64,000 nucleotides of DNA from Harmothoe impar (Eukaryota > Annelida > Polychaeta > Phyllodocida > Polynoidae). Shown here one piece after another: positions 1 through 7,956 of this stretch. The notes beneath the pieces are model-generated. The model was not told where the DNA came from, ran no database searches, and saw only the letters and a program-made list of their open reading frames with translations. Location: positions 1,862,845-1,926,844 of the forward strand of contig OX381716.1 in assembly GCA_947462335.1 (NCBI GenBank). Direction: 5' to 3'. Within the stretch, counting starts at the first letter, position 1. Each line of letters begins with the position of its first letter. Made by a program: the position numbers and the translations under genes.

Positions 1-2789
1 TTTTCTTCCTGCGCAAAGTCTGACATGTGAGGTCCTATGTCCGATTTTGAAACGGTCGCGTTCTTGAAAACGGGGGTCATTTCTTCGAAGTAGTCTCGTA
101 GGTGAGGCGGCGTAGTGATGTCCACTTGAACTAAACCGAACATTTTCTCCTCTTTCACAGCGGAAAGGATGTCGCTCTCGCTCATCGCGTTTCGAGACAC
201 TTTCAAAGCGTCAACCTTCCAGCGTTGTTGGGAGGCCTTGACCCGCTCATCTCGACGCTTCATCTCTCGCCATTCGCACTCCCACACGACGACCAGCTTG
301 TGACCTAGCGCTTTCAAGTAAGCGCTTACTCTGGTCGTTCTGTCGCGTCTCTCCTCTCTCAGTGAAGCGCACTGATATCGGTGCGACGGTATGCACTCGT
401 GAGCGTGGAACCAACACCCGTGAAACTGGAAAACCGTATTAGAGGCCGCGTGAAACCCGTCCACGCGAATTCTCCGACAGCCTACAACCATCTCGCCGCC
501 GTTCAAAGCGTGGCGCAGTTTCACGTCGCGGTCGTGCTCTACGAAGCGTAACCACTCCAAAGCGCTGTGAGAGTTTCTTTGCCTAATTTCGGGCTTGAAC
601 TCGGTCTCGGGCGGTCTCACCGCGTAATAGCCCGTGCAGTGCGCTTCGCTCATGCAGCGCAAGTACAGAGAGTTAGCGTCTAGTCCTAGGATGTGTTGGC
701 ACGGTCTCGCTTCTTCGCCGTACTTGTGCGCCCTTATCCGCGTGGTGCCCTTCTCGTGAAATCTATGGAAGATGATGGAAGGACCGCCGACTAGATTTTC
801 TTTGATCAGAGCGTGGAGGACGGCGTCGAACTGGGGGAACGTTGTGAACGCGTCTTCTAGGTTTTGGAAGAGGAACCGTAAAGTCAAACCGGCGAGAGAA
901 ACTCCGTCTTTCAACATGTCAATGCCGCGATCTTGGAAAAATTTAGCGTGATTTTTCAGAGCTTCTATGAAAGGTTTGACGTCTTTGTTGTTGTAGTGGA
1001 TCAAGTAGTCTTCCATAGTTTGCATCTTCTCGTCGGACCAAACTTTCTGACATGCGGCGTAGTCGGATTCGGACATTTTGACGCCCGTCAGCTCGCTGTC
1101 GAAAGCCGATCTCGGTGGCAGCGTTCTGTTTGCCAGTTTCCTGGTAGACGTCATCCATTCGTAAGGAAAGTGACCTTTCTCTTCGTTCCTGGTGAAAGCT
1201 CGCAAATAGGTCGCGTAGTTGTAACCGGGTGCCAAATAGTTGACTACGTCCAAGAAAACCGTGTGCTGTGTGTAAACCGCCAAGTATTGATTGCTTCTCT
1301 TTATGACGCTGAATTCTTGGTTTCTTCGGTCTCCGGAGGCGAAGAACGAGTGAAGGCGTATTTTGATCAGGTTCAAGTCGTAACGCCCCGAGTTGAAGCC
1401 CACGACTGGAGCTTGACGGATGTATCTCAGAAGACGCTTCTTCAGTTGAACTAACGGGTGTCTGGTCTGAGCCGCAGCGAAGCCGCCTGGAGAAGGGGTG
1501 AACGTCGCCTCCTCCAGCAGGAGAGCTTCACCTATCGCCGCATCTAACTTCGCTAAGGTCGGTCGGTAAAGTTCTAGCACAGCTTCCCCGATGACTTTGG
1601 CGTTCTCGTTTATGTGATTTAAAACTCGGTCCAACAAGGGGTCGGAATCTGCGTCGGATTCTCTGACGAAGCAGACGGGCCCCTCCCACCCCGGAAAGTC
1701 GGATGCGACGCTAGCCGACAAAGGGACGTGATCCCACAGCAGGGACACGTGTTCCGTCGACGGTTCTTTGCACGGTCTGAAGAAAGCCTCGAAATCGAAG
1801 GCGATCTTGTAAGGGTAGATTCCGGAATGTCCGTCGGGGGGAAAAATGGAGAAGTCTGCTAGCGCTTCGAAAATCGTTCTCGAATTTTGGTAGATGCCAC
1901 CTACGTAGCGCAACTTGACTTGTCGGCAAGAGGAAAGCTGGTTCCTGTGTCTCTTCAGCAAGAACTCGGTGGTGAACGCCGCCTTACACTTGCAACATTC
2001 GTATATGCCCGCGTACGCGTTGAAGTCCGTGACGAGAGAGACGTGCAAACCGCCTTTCGCCGTCAGGTGTAGGTTGACTTTACCTTGGGCGGCCAGAGTT
2101 CTGGAAGGCGGTCTGATCAGAGTAACGCGTCTTCTCAACTTCCGCCCCGGCACTTGACGCGACGCGGTGTAAACCGCTATCTGTACGTCAAACAAGTTCT
2201 CTAACGCGGGTAAGTCGCGGATGTTCAGACCCGGAAAGGATTCAGGTGTGGCAGCGGGACAGAACTGACGTAACAAATCTGAAGCGCGCTTGCTGGTGTT
2301 GTATAAGTGTAAGGAAATGCAGCGGAAGATGCAGAGGTTGTCCTTGTTGGGAAAATCTAACACGCCGCTTCTCTTTCCAACTCGACCGGCCTGAGTGATC
2401 CTACCGCCTATGGGGAATTCCCCCGGTCCCATGTAAACGCAAATGTTCAAATTGGTAGGAAAAAGAACGTGCCACTTGGTGTCAGCGTCGCAAAGTTTCC
2501 GTACTTCCTCGCAAGCGACGGTGTTTTCCATCTTTGAGAGGAGCTCTTCCAAAGTTTCTGAATTAGTTATAGTAGGGAGCGGTTGTATGAGAGTTGCGTT
2601 GTTCTGGGAGGCGTGAAAGTAGCGCAGTTTGCTCTTGTCTTCTCTGTGTTGTAAGAGTAAGCCTACCGAGAAACCCACTTTGTATCTGAATCTTTGTGTC
2701 AAGTGAATGCGACGCATAGTATCTACAGCGTCACTCAACTCGCCGGTTGGTAGCCTGAAGTTTGTTACACTCACGCGAGTCCCGTGCAT
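1..2789 (-). CDS. Protein-primed family B DNA polymerase, Maverick/Polinton type, cut by window edge
   Basis: This open frame has 929 codons and no stop, and it runs off the left edge. It would copy the element's linear DNA from a protein primer. Visible parts in order are: a DNLCIFRCISLH motif near residue 150, typical of a metazoan Maverick-like polymerase family; a C2H2-like finger near 262-287; an ExoI motif with AFDFEAFF near 328; an ExoII motif with GFNSGRYDLNLIK near 465; polymerase motif A, GLDANSLYL, near 700; and a FHGCWFHAH plus WECEW block near 790-850, as in relatives carrying an embedded nuclease-like region. Motifs B and C lie beyond the edge. The start is the first Met after an in-frame TGA at 2895-2897; codons between the two are also open. 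Family known; function inferred. Confidence 0.85.
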   Translation of the reverse strand, partial: MHGTRVSVTNFRLPTGELSDAVDTMRRIHLTQRFRYKVGFSVGLLLQHREDKSKLRYFHASQNNATLIQPLPTITNSETLEELLSKMENTVACEEVRKLCDADTKWHVLFPTNLNICVYMGPGEFPIGGRITQAGRVGKRSGVLDFPNKDNLCIFRCISLHLYNTSKRASDLLRQFCPAATPESFPGLNIRDLPALENLFDVQIAVYTASRQVPGRKLRRRVTLIRPPSRTLAAQGKVNLHLTAKGGLHVSLVTDFNAYAGIYECCKCKAAFTTEFLLKRHRNQLSSCRQVKLRYVGGIYQNSRTIFEALADFSIFPPDGHSGIYPYKIAFDFEAFFRPCKEPSTEHVSLLWDHVPLSASVASDFPGWEGPVCFVRESDADSDPLLDRVLNHINENAKVIGEAVLELYRPTLAKLDAAIGEALLLEEATFTPSPGGFAAAQTRHPLVQLKKRLLRYIRQAPVVGFNSGRYDLNLIKIRLHSFFASGDRRNQEFSVIKRSNQYLAVYTQHTVFLDVVNYLAPGYNYATYLRAFTRNEEKGHFPYEWMTSTRKLANRTLPPRSAFDSELTGVKMSESDYAACQKVWSDEKMQTMEDYLIHYNNKDVKPFIEALKNHAKFFQDRGIDMLKDGVSLAGLTLRFLFQNLEDAFTTFPQFDAVLHALIKENLVGGPSIIFHRFHEKGTTRIRAHKYGEEARPCQHILGLDANSLYLRCMSEAHCTGYYAVRPPETEFKPEIRQRNSHSALEWLRFVEHDRDVKLRHALNGGEMVVGCRRIRVDGFHAASNTVFQFHGCWFHAHECIPSHRYQCASLREERRDRTTRVSAYLKALGHKLVVVWECEWREMKRRDERVKASQQRWKVDALKVSRNAMSESDILSAVKEEKMFGLVQVDITTPPHLRDYFEEMTPVFKNATVSKSDIGPHMSDFAQEE

Positions 2790-2894
2790 CCTGACGCCCG
2801 TTTGTATCGCAGGCCAATTAGCCGTGAACGTTTCCTCCCCGTTCGGTACAGCACATATGCGCGGAGGGACGGTCACCCCGTCCAGAGATTCGCG

Positions 2895-3035
2895 TCAACA
2901 GGCGATCTTTCGGCAATCGCCTTCGCCGCATAGAGGGCAAAACTTAGGTACTACTCTACAATTTTCTATGTGTCTCTCGTGGTTGTACGGTCTTTTAAAC
3001 ATTTTGAAACACTTTTCGCATACGTACTGTGTCAT
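2895..3035 (-). CDS. Short zinc-finger leader ORF upstream of the polymerase
   Basis: This is a 46-residue ORF whose start codon follows an A-rich stretch. It shows CEKCFKMFKRPYNHERHIENC, a C2H2/C2HC-like finger, then a second CPLC pair. It ends at a TGA that lies in the same reading frame as the polymerase, 106 bases upstream of the polymerase's first Met. Polymerases of this family often carry N-terminal fingers, so this may be the original N-terminus cut off by a stop, a first exon, or a separate small protein. The sequence alone does not decide. Confidence 0.5.
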   Translation of the reverse strand: MTQYVCEKCFKMFKRPYNHERHIENCRVVPKFCPLCGEGDCRKIAC

Positions 3036-3067
3036 GTTTTTTTTCACTCAGTTACCAACTACTTAGC

Positions 3068-3180
3068 CGTCTAACTATCTATCTATCTATCAATCTATCT
3101 GTCTATCTATCTATCTATTTATCTTTCTGTCTGCTGTCTGTGTATCCGTCTGTCTGTCTCATACAGCGTACGTCAAACGC

Positions 3181-3215
<35 letters not shown>
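3068..3215. repeat. Simple repeats: (TCTA)n then (TG)n
   Basis: ATCT/CTGT tetranucleotide repeats run from about 3068 to 3165, and a TG dinucleotide run covers about 3181-3208. They fill the gap between the zinc-finger leader ORF and the 3' end of the PC4-like gene. No other feature is seen there. Confidence 0.9.
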
Positions 3216-3216
<1 letters not shown>

Positions 3217-3231
3217 AGCGTTGAGCGTCTC

Positions 3232-4376
3232 TCATTCCGAATCTATGCCGAGATATTTCAGAATGATCTCTGTTTTGTCATCCAACTCTTTGAGCGCTCT
3301 GGCGGACAGCGTCACTCCCTGCTGTGTGGGTTTTTTGTCAGGACCTTCGTACTTGCGCACGTGGACGAGGTTCTTACCGCTGTAGTAGCTCACAGCTGCG
3401 TACACTTCACCCTCCTCATCCAGCACTGCGAACCAGGGGGTGTGATTAGGTTTTCCTTGCGCGGCCGCTGTGTCGCGTATGCGCACCACTGCGCCGATAT
3501 CGGCGATGCGTGCTATTAGCTCGCGCAGCGCGTCGGCCGTGAAGTGCATTCGCTTGCTTCTGGTCAGAGACGCCTCTTTCACCTGGCCGTCTTTTGTGTA
3601 GCGCGGCCTCCTTGACAGTCTAGCCACGTCCTCCCAGATCTCCAGCGTCAAAGCTCCGTCTAAGCAGAACTCTAACCCGAGAAGACGGGAGAAGGTTTTC
3701 TCTGCTTCTTCTCGTCCATCTCGTTCTTTTTCTTGTATTTTTCTCTTCTTACTAGGCCTTGTTGTTCTGGAACTCACCTTAGAACGTTTCACACCCGCAG
3801 GATGAGTAACACCATCAGCGTGAGCTGAATCAGCAGCAGAACCGATAGCAGGAGCAGCGTCAGCGCTGGTGGTATCCGAGGCCTCGTTGTTGGAACAGCG
3901 CAGCCACACGCCGTCGGTGCTGAGTGTAGCGGTAGAAGATGAAGCGCCGCCGCCCTCGTAAGGTGGCGGTGAGGGCAGTCGCCACGGACCGGACGGGACG
4001 CTACTAGTGGAGGAAATGAGGTCGAAAGGTCGAAGAGGGAAGCCGAAAAACGTACCGCCCACCCCTTTCCCTTCGGGTTGTTTGTACGCCTCGTCGTCAG
4101 CGTCGTTCTCTGTCTCACCCTGTTGCTGCTGCTCCTCCTCCTCCTCCTCCTCTTCTTCTCGGTTTAGGGGCTGAGTGTCCGAATAGCTGTCACTCTCAGC
4201 GCGAGCGGCGTCGAGGTCGTCGGTTGATGTAGTGGTGGAGGAGAGGGGCTGTGCAACGTGCGGCAGGTCATCAAAGTCATCAACAGTAGTGGGGAGGTAA
4301 AAACCCGGTTGCCAGTACTGCGCTGTGCCAGGAGCGTTGTCGTCAGTAGTAGTAGCGGTAGCAGCAGGTGCAGCAG

Positions 4377-4413
<37 letters not shown>

Positions 4414-4598
4414 CGCAACAGTAGCAGGCGCAGCAGCCTCAGCAGGCGCAGCAGTAGCAGGCGCAGCGGTAGCAGGTGCAGCAGCAGCCGCAGCAGCCGC
4501 AGCAGGCGGGGCGGCAGTAGCAGCGGCAGCGCGCTTAGCAGCAACGTGTACCGTCGCGAGTGTAACAACGTCGCTAGCACGACGACTACTACCAGTAG

Positions 4599-4630
<32 letters not shown>

Positions 4631-4827
4631 GTACTACTACTGCTACTACTACTGCTACTACTACTACTACTGCCGCGAGCGCTCGCTACAGCGGGAGGGT
4701 GATAAGACCAAGCGGCTGCGGCGGTAGTCTCATTTTCAGTAGCAAGAGGAGGCACTGACGCTAAACGAGCGCTGTTCCGCGTAGTCTTCTTGTTCTTGGA
4801 CGGCGCTAGGTGTTGTCTTTTGCTCAT
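3232..4827 (-). CDS. Low-complexity protein with C-terminal PC4-like ssDNA-binding domain
   Basis: This protein has 531 residues from the Met at 4827, chosen because it sits in a strong Kozak context (ACCACCATGAGC). The N-terminal two thirds are low complexity, with a long Ser run, Ala/Pro/Thr tracts, a Glu run and a Gln run, encoded partly by AGC and ACT microsatellites. A basic stretch, KRSKVSSRTTRPSKKRKIQ, looks like a nuclear localisation signal. The last ~70 residues (YYSGKNLVHVRKYEGPDKK...GVTLSARALKELDD) resemble the PC4/Sub1 coactivator fold, which binds single-stranded DNA. The likely role is as a replication or transcription cofactor of the element. It is divergently oriented to the Death-domain gene. 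The PC4 assignment is by motif pattern, not by a search. Confidence 0.7.
4350..4670. repeat. Coding trinucleotide microsatellites inside the PC4-like gene
   Basis: Runs of AGC/GCA at about 4373-4530 and of ACT/CTA at about 4590-4670 encode the Ala and Ser tracts on the minus strand. They also open long spurious frames on the other strands. The tract lengths are probably polymorphic. Confidence 0.9.
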
Positions 4828-4886
4828 GGTGGTGACTGTAGAGAGCAGCAAAAGAATGAGTGAGTGAATGGAGGTTTCCAGACCCC

Positions 4887-4893
4887 TTATATA
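4887..4893 (-). promoter_or_regulatory. TATA box of the PC4-like gene
   Basis: On the minus strand the sequence reads GTATATAAGG, about 60 bases upstream of the Met at 4827. Transcription would start near 4862, giving a short leader of about 35 nt. This supports 4827 as the start. Confidence 0.65.
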
Positions 4894-4907
4894 CGCCTTC
4901 TCGCTTC

Positions 4908-5285
4908 TAGAGCTAAGCTACTTACTGACCCTGTTCAGCTGCCGCCGGCTGGCCGGCGGCCATTCACAAAGAGAAACAAAAGACATAAGGCATGACGTTT
5001 TCAGCTGGATCCCTTTCCCCCCTTTTGAGAGATCGACTGTCATGAGCTAAGCCGCTTACAGCCCTGTTCAGCAATTCAACGCGCATTAGCTGTATAAAGG
5101 ATTAACCGGTTGCTGCCGTCGACTGACCGGCGGCCATTCACAAAGACATAAGGTATGACGTTTTCAGCTGGATCCCTTTCCCCTCTTTTTTTTTTGAGGG
5201 ATCCACTGTCATGAGCTAAGCCACTTACCACCCTGTTCAGCCATTCAGCGCGCGTTAGCTGTATAAAGGATTAACGGTGATGAGC
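4908..5285. repeat. Intergenic direct repeats with TATA boxes
   Basis: A unit beginning GAGCTAAGC occurs three times, near 4910, 5043 and 5212. The spacings are about 133 and 169 bases and the last copy is partial. Each copy includes a CCCTGTTCAGC block. The two complete copies also have TGACGTTTTCAGCTGGATCC and a CCGGCGGCC palindromic block. Two copies carry GTATAAAGGATTA, a plus-strand TATA-like box, at about 5092 and 5261. It lies between divergent genes and looks like a shared control region. Confidence 0.7.
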
Positions 5286-5769
5286 TTAGAGTGTGTATAC
5301 AAAAAAAAACTACAGGAGGCGTGTGGCGTGAAGCAGGACCCCCCTAAGACGAACGTGTCTGTCTGTGAGTAGAGGCGTGTGCATGTGGTGAGCGACTTAA
5401 GTGTAAGACAAAAAAAAAATCACCACCTCCTGCCGTCGTGAGTAGACCGGGCCGGCCAGGCGGCGGCCGGCTAGTTCAATAGGGAGGGGTGACAGCTGAC
5501 TAAGGCTGTGCATGAAAAAAATCCGATTTTCACCTGACCTCTGACGTTTGTTACAATGAATGTCAGAGGGAGGGAGACGTCCTCAGGTAGGGGGTAGGAG
5601 GTAAGGCTATGGATGAGGAAGAAACACCGTTTTCAGCTGGTCTCCACGGATAGCGATGACACACCCCTCGTCATCTAAGCTCTTAGGAGCGGAGCGGTCG
5701 AAAAAGCGTCATGCGGACAGGTCGCTACACAGCTGGAGTGCTGTTGGAAATGGGATTAAACTCCCTCTG
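5286..5769. other. Intergenic stretch before the Death-domain gene
   Basis: I see no ORF with convincing coding character here. The stretch contains A-rich runs, GC-palindromic blocks (GGCCGGCC-type near 5450) and further ATTTTCAGCTG-like fragments of the upstream repeat. It probably belongs to the bidirectional control region. Confidence 0.4.
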
Positions 5770-5778
5770 TATAAAAAG
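5770..5778 (+). promoter_or_regulatory. TATA box for the Death-domain gene
   Basis: TATAAAAAG lies about 150 bases upstream of the ATG at 5922. That would give a 5' leader of roughly 120 nt made largely of GCC/ACC trinucleotide repeats (about 5828-5910). Confidence 0.5.
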
Positions 5779-5827
5779 CTCTGATTTCTGTTGGAAAAAA
5801 ACCATATCGCCTCTGACCACAGTAACG

Positions 5828-5840
5828 TCTACTACCACCA

Positions 5841-5897
<57 letters not shown>

Positions 5898-5910
5898 CCG
5901 CCACCGCCAA
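5828..5910. repeat. GCC/ACC trinucleotide repeat in the 5' leader
   Basis: A run of CCG/CCA triplets lies immediately before the start codon of the Death-domain gene. It would make a very GC-rich, structured leader. Confidence 0.85.
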
Positions 5911-5921
5911 GACAAGACCAG

Positions 5922-6662
5922 ATGGCTCAAGCTATATCACTTTCAAGCTCGCCTTCACCGCCTTGTCCACCTGAAAAAAAGTTAATGCAGCTTGACGACG
6001 TGAGACGCGCGAGGCAGACCGATGGGGAGAACAGAGAGGTAGGACAGCGGCGGTTAGCCTATAGCGACGCCTTGCTTCGTCAACTAGGTAAAGAGTTGAG
6101 CGGCTGTTGGAGAGAGTTGGGCAGTAGCTTAAAAGTTACCGCCGCCCGTATGGATGCTCTAGTAGAGCGCAGTGTCAAGACACCGGAGGAGCTGTGTACG
6201 GCGATGTTCCGAGTCTGGTGGGGTGAAACCCCGCATCGTCATAGATGGGGAGAGCTCGGTCGCGTCTTCACCCGCATTAGACGCGTGGAACTGTTGGCTC
6301 AGTGGATGTCCCTTCTCCACAGACAGGGGTTGGATTTCGAAAACCCCGACTCGCGCGCGATGCATAAGCACTTGGGCACCCTCGGCAGACGTCTAGGTAG
6401 CAGGTGGAAAGAGGTGGGGGACCATTTAAAATTGTCGCCTGAGAGGTTAGATAAGATCGCTGAAGAATGCGAATACGGAGGAAGTCCCGCTGAGTGGGCC
6501 TTCCGAGTGTTGAAAATGTGGCAAGATGAAGCTGACGGTGCCGGCGGTACACCTTTTGAACTCCTTCGAGTGTTGACTGAGGACATGGGAAAGTTTGACC
6601 TCGGCATCGCGATATTACTTGACTTTATCAAGCAAGAAACAACGAGAACGACGGACATGTGA
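5922..6662 (+). CDS. Virus-like element protein with two tandem Death domains
   Basis: This protein has 246 residues, and its ATG is in good context (ACCAGATGG). After a short Ser/Pro-rich leader come two similar modules, at residues about 48-132 and 148-236. Each shows the Death-domain pattern: helix 2-3 with a Trp (LSGCWRELGSSLKVTAARMD; LGSRWKEVGDHLKLSPERLD), an acidic loop, and a second Trp late in the domain (MFRVWWGE; VLKMWQDE). No transmembrane segment, caspase or kinase domain is seen. Death domains mediate homotypic assembly of apoptosis and innate-immune complexes. An element-encoded, adaptor-like protein made only of such domains would plausibly block or rewire those complexes. The domain call is by pattern; the role is inferred. 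It lies between the TATA box and the right terminus. Confidence 0.75.
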   Translation: MAQAISLSSSPSPPCPPEKKLMQLDDVRRARQTDGENREVGQRRLAYSDALLRQLGKELSGCWRELGSSLKVTAARMDALVERSVKTPEELCTAMFRVWWGETPHRHRWGELGRVFTRIRRVELLAQWMSLLHRQGLDFENPDSRAMHKHLGTLGRRLGSRWKEVGDHLKLSPERLDKIAEECEYGGSPAEWAFRVLKMWQDEADGAGGTPFELLRVLTEDMGKFDLGIAILLDFIKQETTRTTDM

Positions 6663-6812
6663 ATTGTTGTGTTTTATTTTCATACGTCTTCTTTATTAGT
6701 AAGTAAAAAAAAAAATATCATAACAATTAAGACGCGCGCCCTCTTAAAGTGTCACTTCCTCCAGTCGCAGCTGATCGCCTCATCGAAGCACGTGATAAAC
6801 AAAAAAAAACGA
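6663..6812. other. 3' flank of the Death-domain gene
   Basis: This is AT-rich DNA after the stop codon, with A-runs near 6705 and 6801. No standard AATAAA was identified close to the stop and no further gene is seen. Confidence 0.3.
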
Positions 6813-6854
6813 AGAGACACGCTTCTTCCTCTCGAGAGGAAGAAGCGTGTCTCT
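6813..6854. repeat. Perfect 42-bp palindrome (hairpin)
   Basis: Two 21-base arms meet at CTC|GAG (centre 6833/6834) and are perfectly complementary. As RNA or ssDNA this would form a strong hairpin. A hairpin of similar arm length but different sequence occupies the equivalent subterminal place in copy B (63116-63164). Confidence 0.9.
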
Positions 6855-6910
6855 CGATTGAAATCTTTTTCCTTTCTTTTTTTCTTAAAAGAGACAAACG
6901 CCCCTTAGAG

Positions 6911-7240
6911 TGCCCCCCCACCCCCCTAGAGTGCCCCCCTCCCCCCTCCCCCCCTCCCCCCCCCCCACCACTCGCCCCATGCATCCTAAAAGCGCCCCCC
7001 TCCCCATGCATCTTAAAGGGGCCCCCCTCCCCTTCCCTCCCCTCCCCTCCCCTCCCCCCCCCCTTTATACACTCTAAAGAACGCTTCTACCTAGTTCAAT
7101 AAGTCACTTCAAGTCGCTCGTAAAACAATAAAAAATGAAAAAAAAAAACAAACTTATATCGTAGTGTTTTTTATTAGTTTACCGAAAAAAATAAGAGACT
7201 CGCCTCCTCCTCCTCCTCCTCCTCCTCCTCCTCCTCCTCC
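6911..7240. repeat. C-rich tract with CATGCATCTTAAAG motif, then (CTC)n
   Basis: Poly-C/CCCCT tracts run from 6911 to about 7075, interrupted by GTGCCCCCC and CATGCATC(C/T)TAAA blocks. They are followed by an AATAAA at about 7129 and a CTC run at about 7203-7240. Copy B has the reverse-complement equivalent (TTTAAGATGCATGGGG followed by G-rich DNA near 63050-63100), so this is part of the element end. Confidence 0.8.
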
Positions 7241-7307
7241 AAAAAAAAAGATATCACATTTTAAAGCGCGTGACCCCTTAAAGACGCTCATCTCTTCATT
7301 AAGTCGC

Positions 7308-7668
7308 GTGACGTCACTTCTTCTTCTTCTTCTTCCGGTCACGTGATCAATCAGGTCACTTCCGGTCACGTGATCCTCAATCAGGTCACTCACTTCCGGT
7401 TGGCCATTAGGTCATGTGACGTCACTTCCGGTCACGTGACTCATCAGGTCACTTCCGGTCACGTGATCCTAAAGTAGGTCACTTCCGGTCCCCTAAGTAG
7501 GTCATATGACGTCACTTCCGGTCCATAAGTAGGTCATATGACCTCACTTCCGGTCACGTGACCAAATGGCGGCCTCTGATTGGCTAACTAGGTCACGTGA
7601 CCTCACCACTAATCCCCTAAGTAGGTCACTTCCGGTCACGTGACCAAATGGAGGCCTCTGATTGGCTG
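7308..7668. repeat. Subterminal array of CACGTG/ACTTCCGG repeats, copy A1
   Basis: Degenerate tandem units of roughly 25-40 bases combine TAAGTAGGTCA, ACTTCCGG and GGTCACGTGACC. They include GTGACGTCAC near 7418, AAATGGCGGCC near 7564 and CTCTGATTGGCT near 7574 and 7658. These match consensus sites for ETS (ACTTCCGG), E-box bHLH factors (CACGTG), CREB/ATF (TGACGTCA), YY1 (AAATGGCGGC) and NF-Y (reverse CCAAT). The array abuts the terminus. Binding is inferred from motif identity only. Confidence 0.8.
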
Positions 7669-7731
7669 CAGGTCGATTGAGTAATAAACAGTACTTAACT
7701 ATAGTCCCGTTCCGATACATACTATACTACT
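7669..7731 (+). mobile_element. Terminal repeat, right end of Maverick copy A1
   Basis: The block from GATTGAGTAATAAACAGT to ATACTACT is almost identical to the inverse of 62577-62635 in copy B, with one difference noticed in the outer part. It is a little more diverged from 8709-8766. The terminus is placed at 7731, after which copies A1 and A2 diverge. If a 6-bp duplication was made, it would be GATCAA on this side. Confidence 0.8.
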
Positions 7732-7740
7732 GATCAATTC

Positions 7741-7956
7741 CTGAACGGTTACACGGTGTTCCCCCTCGATTTAACCCCAGACAGATCGCACAACGGGTGT
7801 CGCGTGAACCTTATAAGAGCGGGTCAGCTGAGGGTGGAAGTCAGTTTCCGCTCGGCGCTACAAGCGACAACAACGGTGCTACTCTACTTGGTGTACGACA
7901 ACGTCGTCGAGCTGACCAGAGATCGACATCCCATCACCGACTACCACATGAACTGA
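7741..7956 (+). pseudogene. C-terminal fragment of a Maverick capsid-like protein
   Basis: The open segment begins without a start codon just inside the 7731 junction and ends at TGA 7954-7956. The residues LDLTPDRSHNGCRVNLIRAG and a terminal VVELTRDRHPITDY resemble the C-terminal end of the metazoan F54H12.2-like protein family, which is associated with Maverick/adintovirus capsid genes. Only about 70 residues remain out of the several hundred usual for the family. It is in the same frame as the protease remnant that follows. Confidence 0.55.

Larger units (their letters stand above)
1..7731. mobile_element. Maverick/Polinton (adintovirus-like) element, right-hand part of copy A1
   Basis: This is the right portion of a virus-like DNA transposon; its left part lies outside the window. 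It holds a protein-primed family B polymerase and a PC4-like gene on the minus strand, and a Death-domain gene on the plus strand. A subterminal repeat array and a terminus ending TACT at 7731 follow. The terminus, read inward, begins AGTAGTATAGTATGTATCGG, which fits the 5'-AG ends known for Polintons. The same terminus recurs at 8766 and, inverted, at 62577. No integrase or ATPase is visible here. Assignment to the Maverick/Polinton group rests on the polymerase type and the termini. Confidence 0.75.

Noticed and set aside
4258..4758. Plus-strand frames of 125-166 codons over the PC4-like gene
   Set aside because: They are shadows of AGC and ACT microsatellites read on the opposite strand and carry only repeat peptides.
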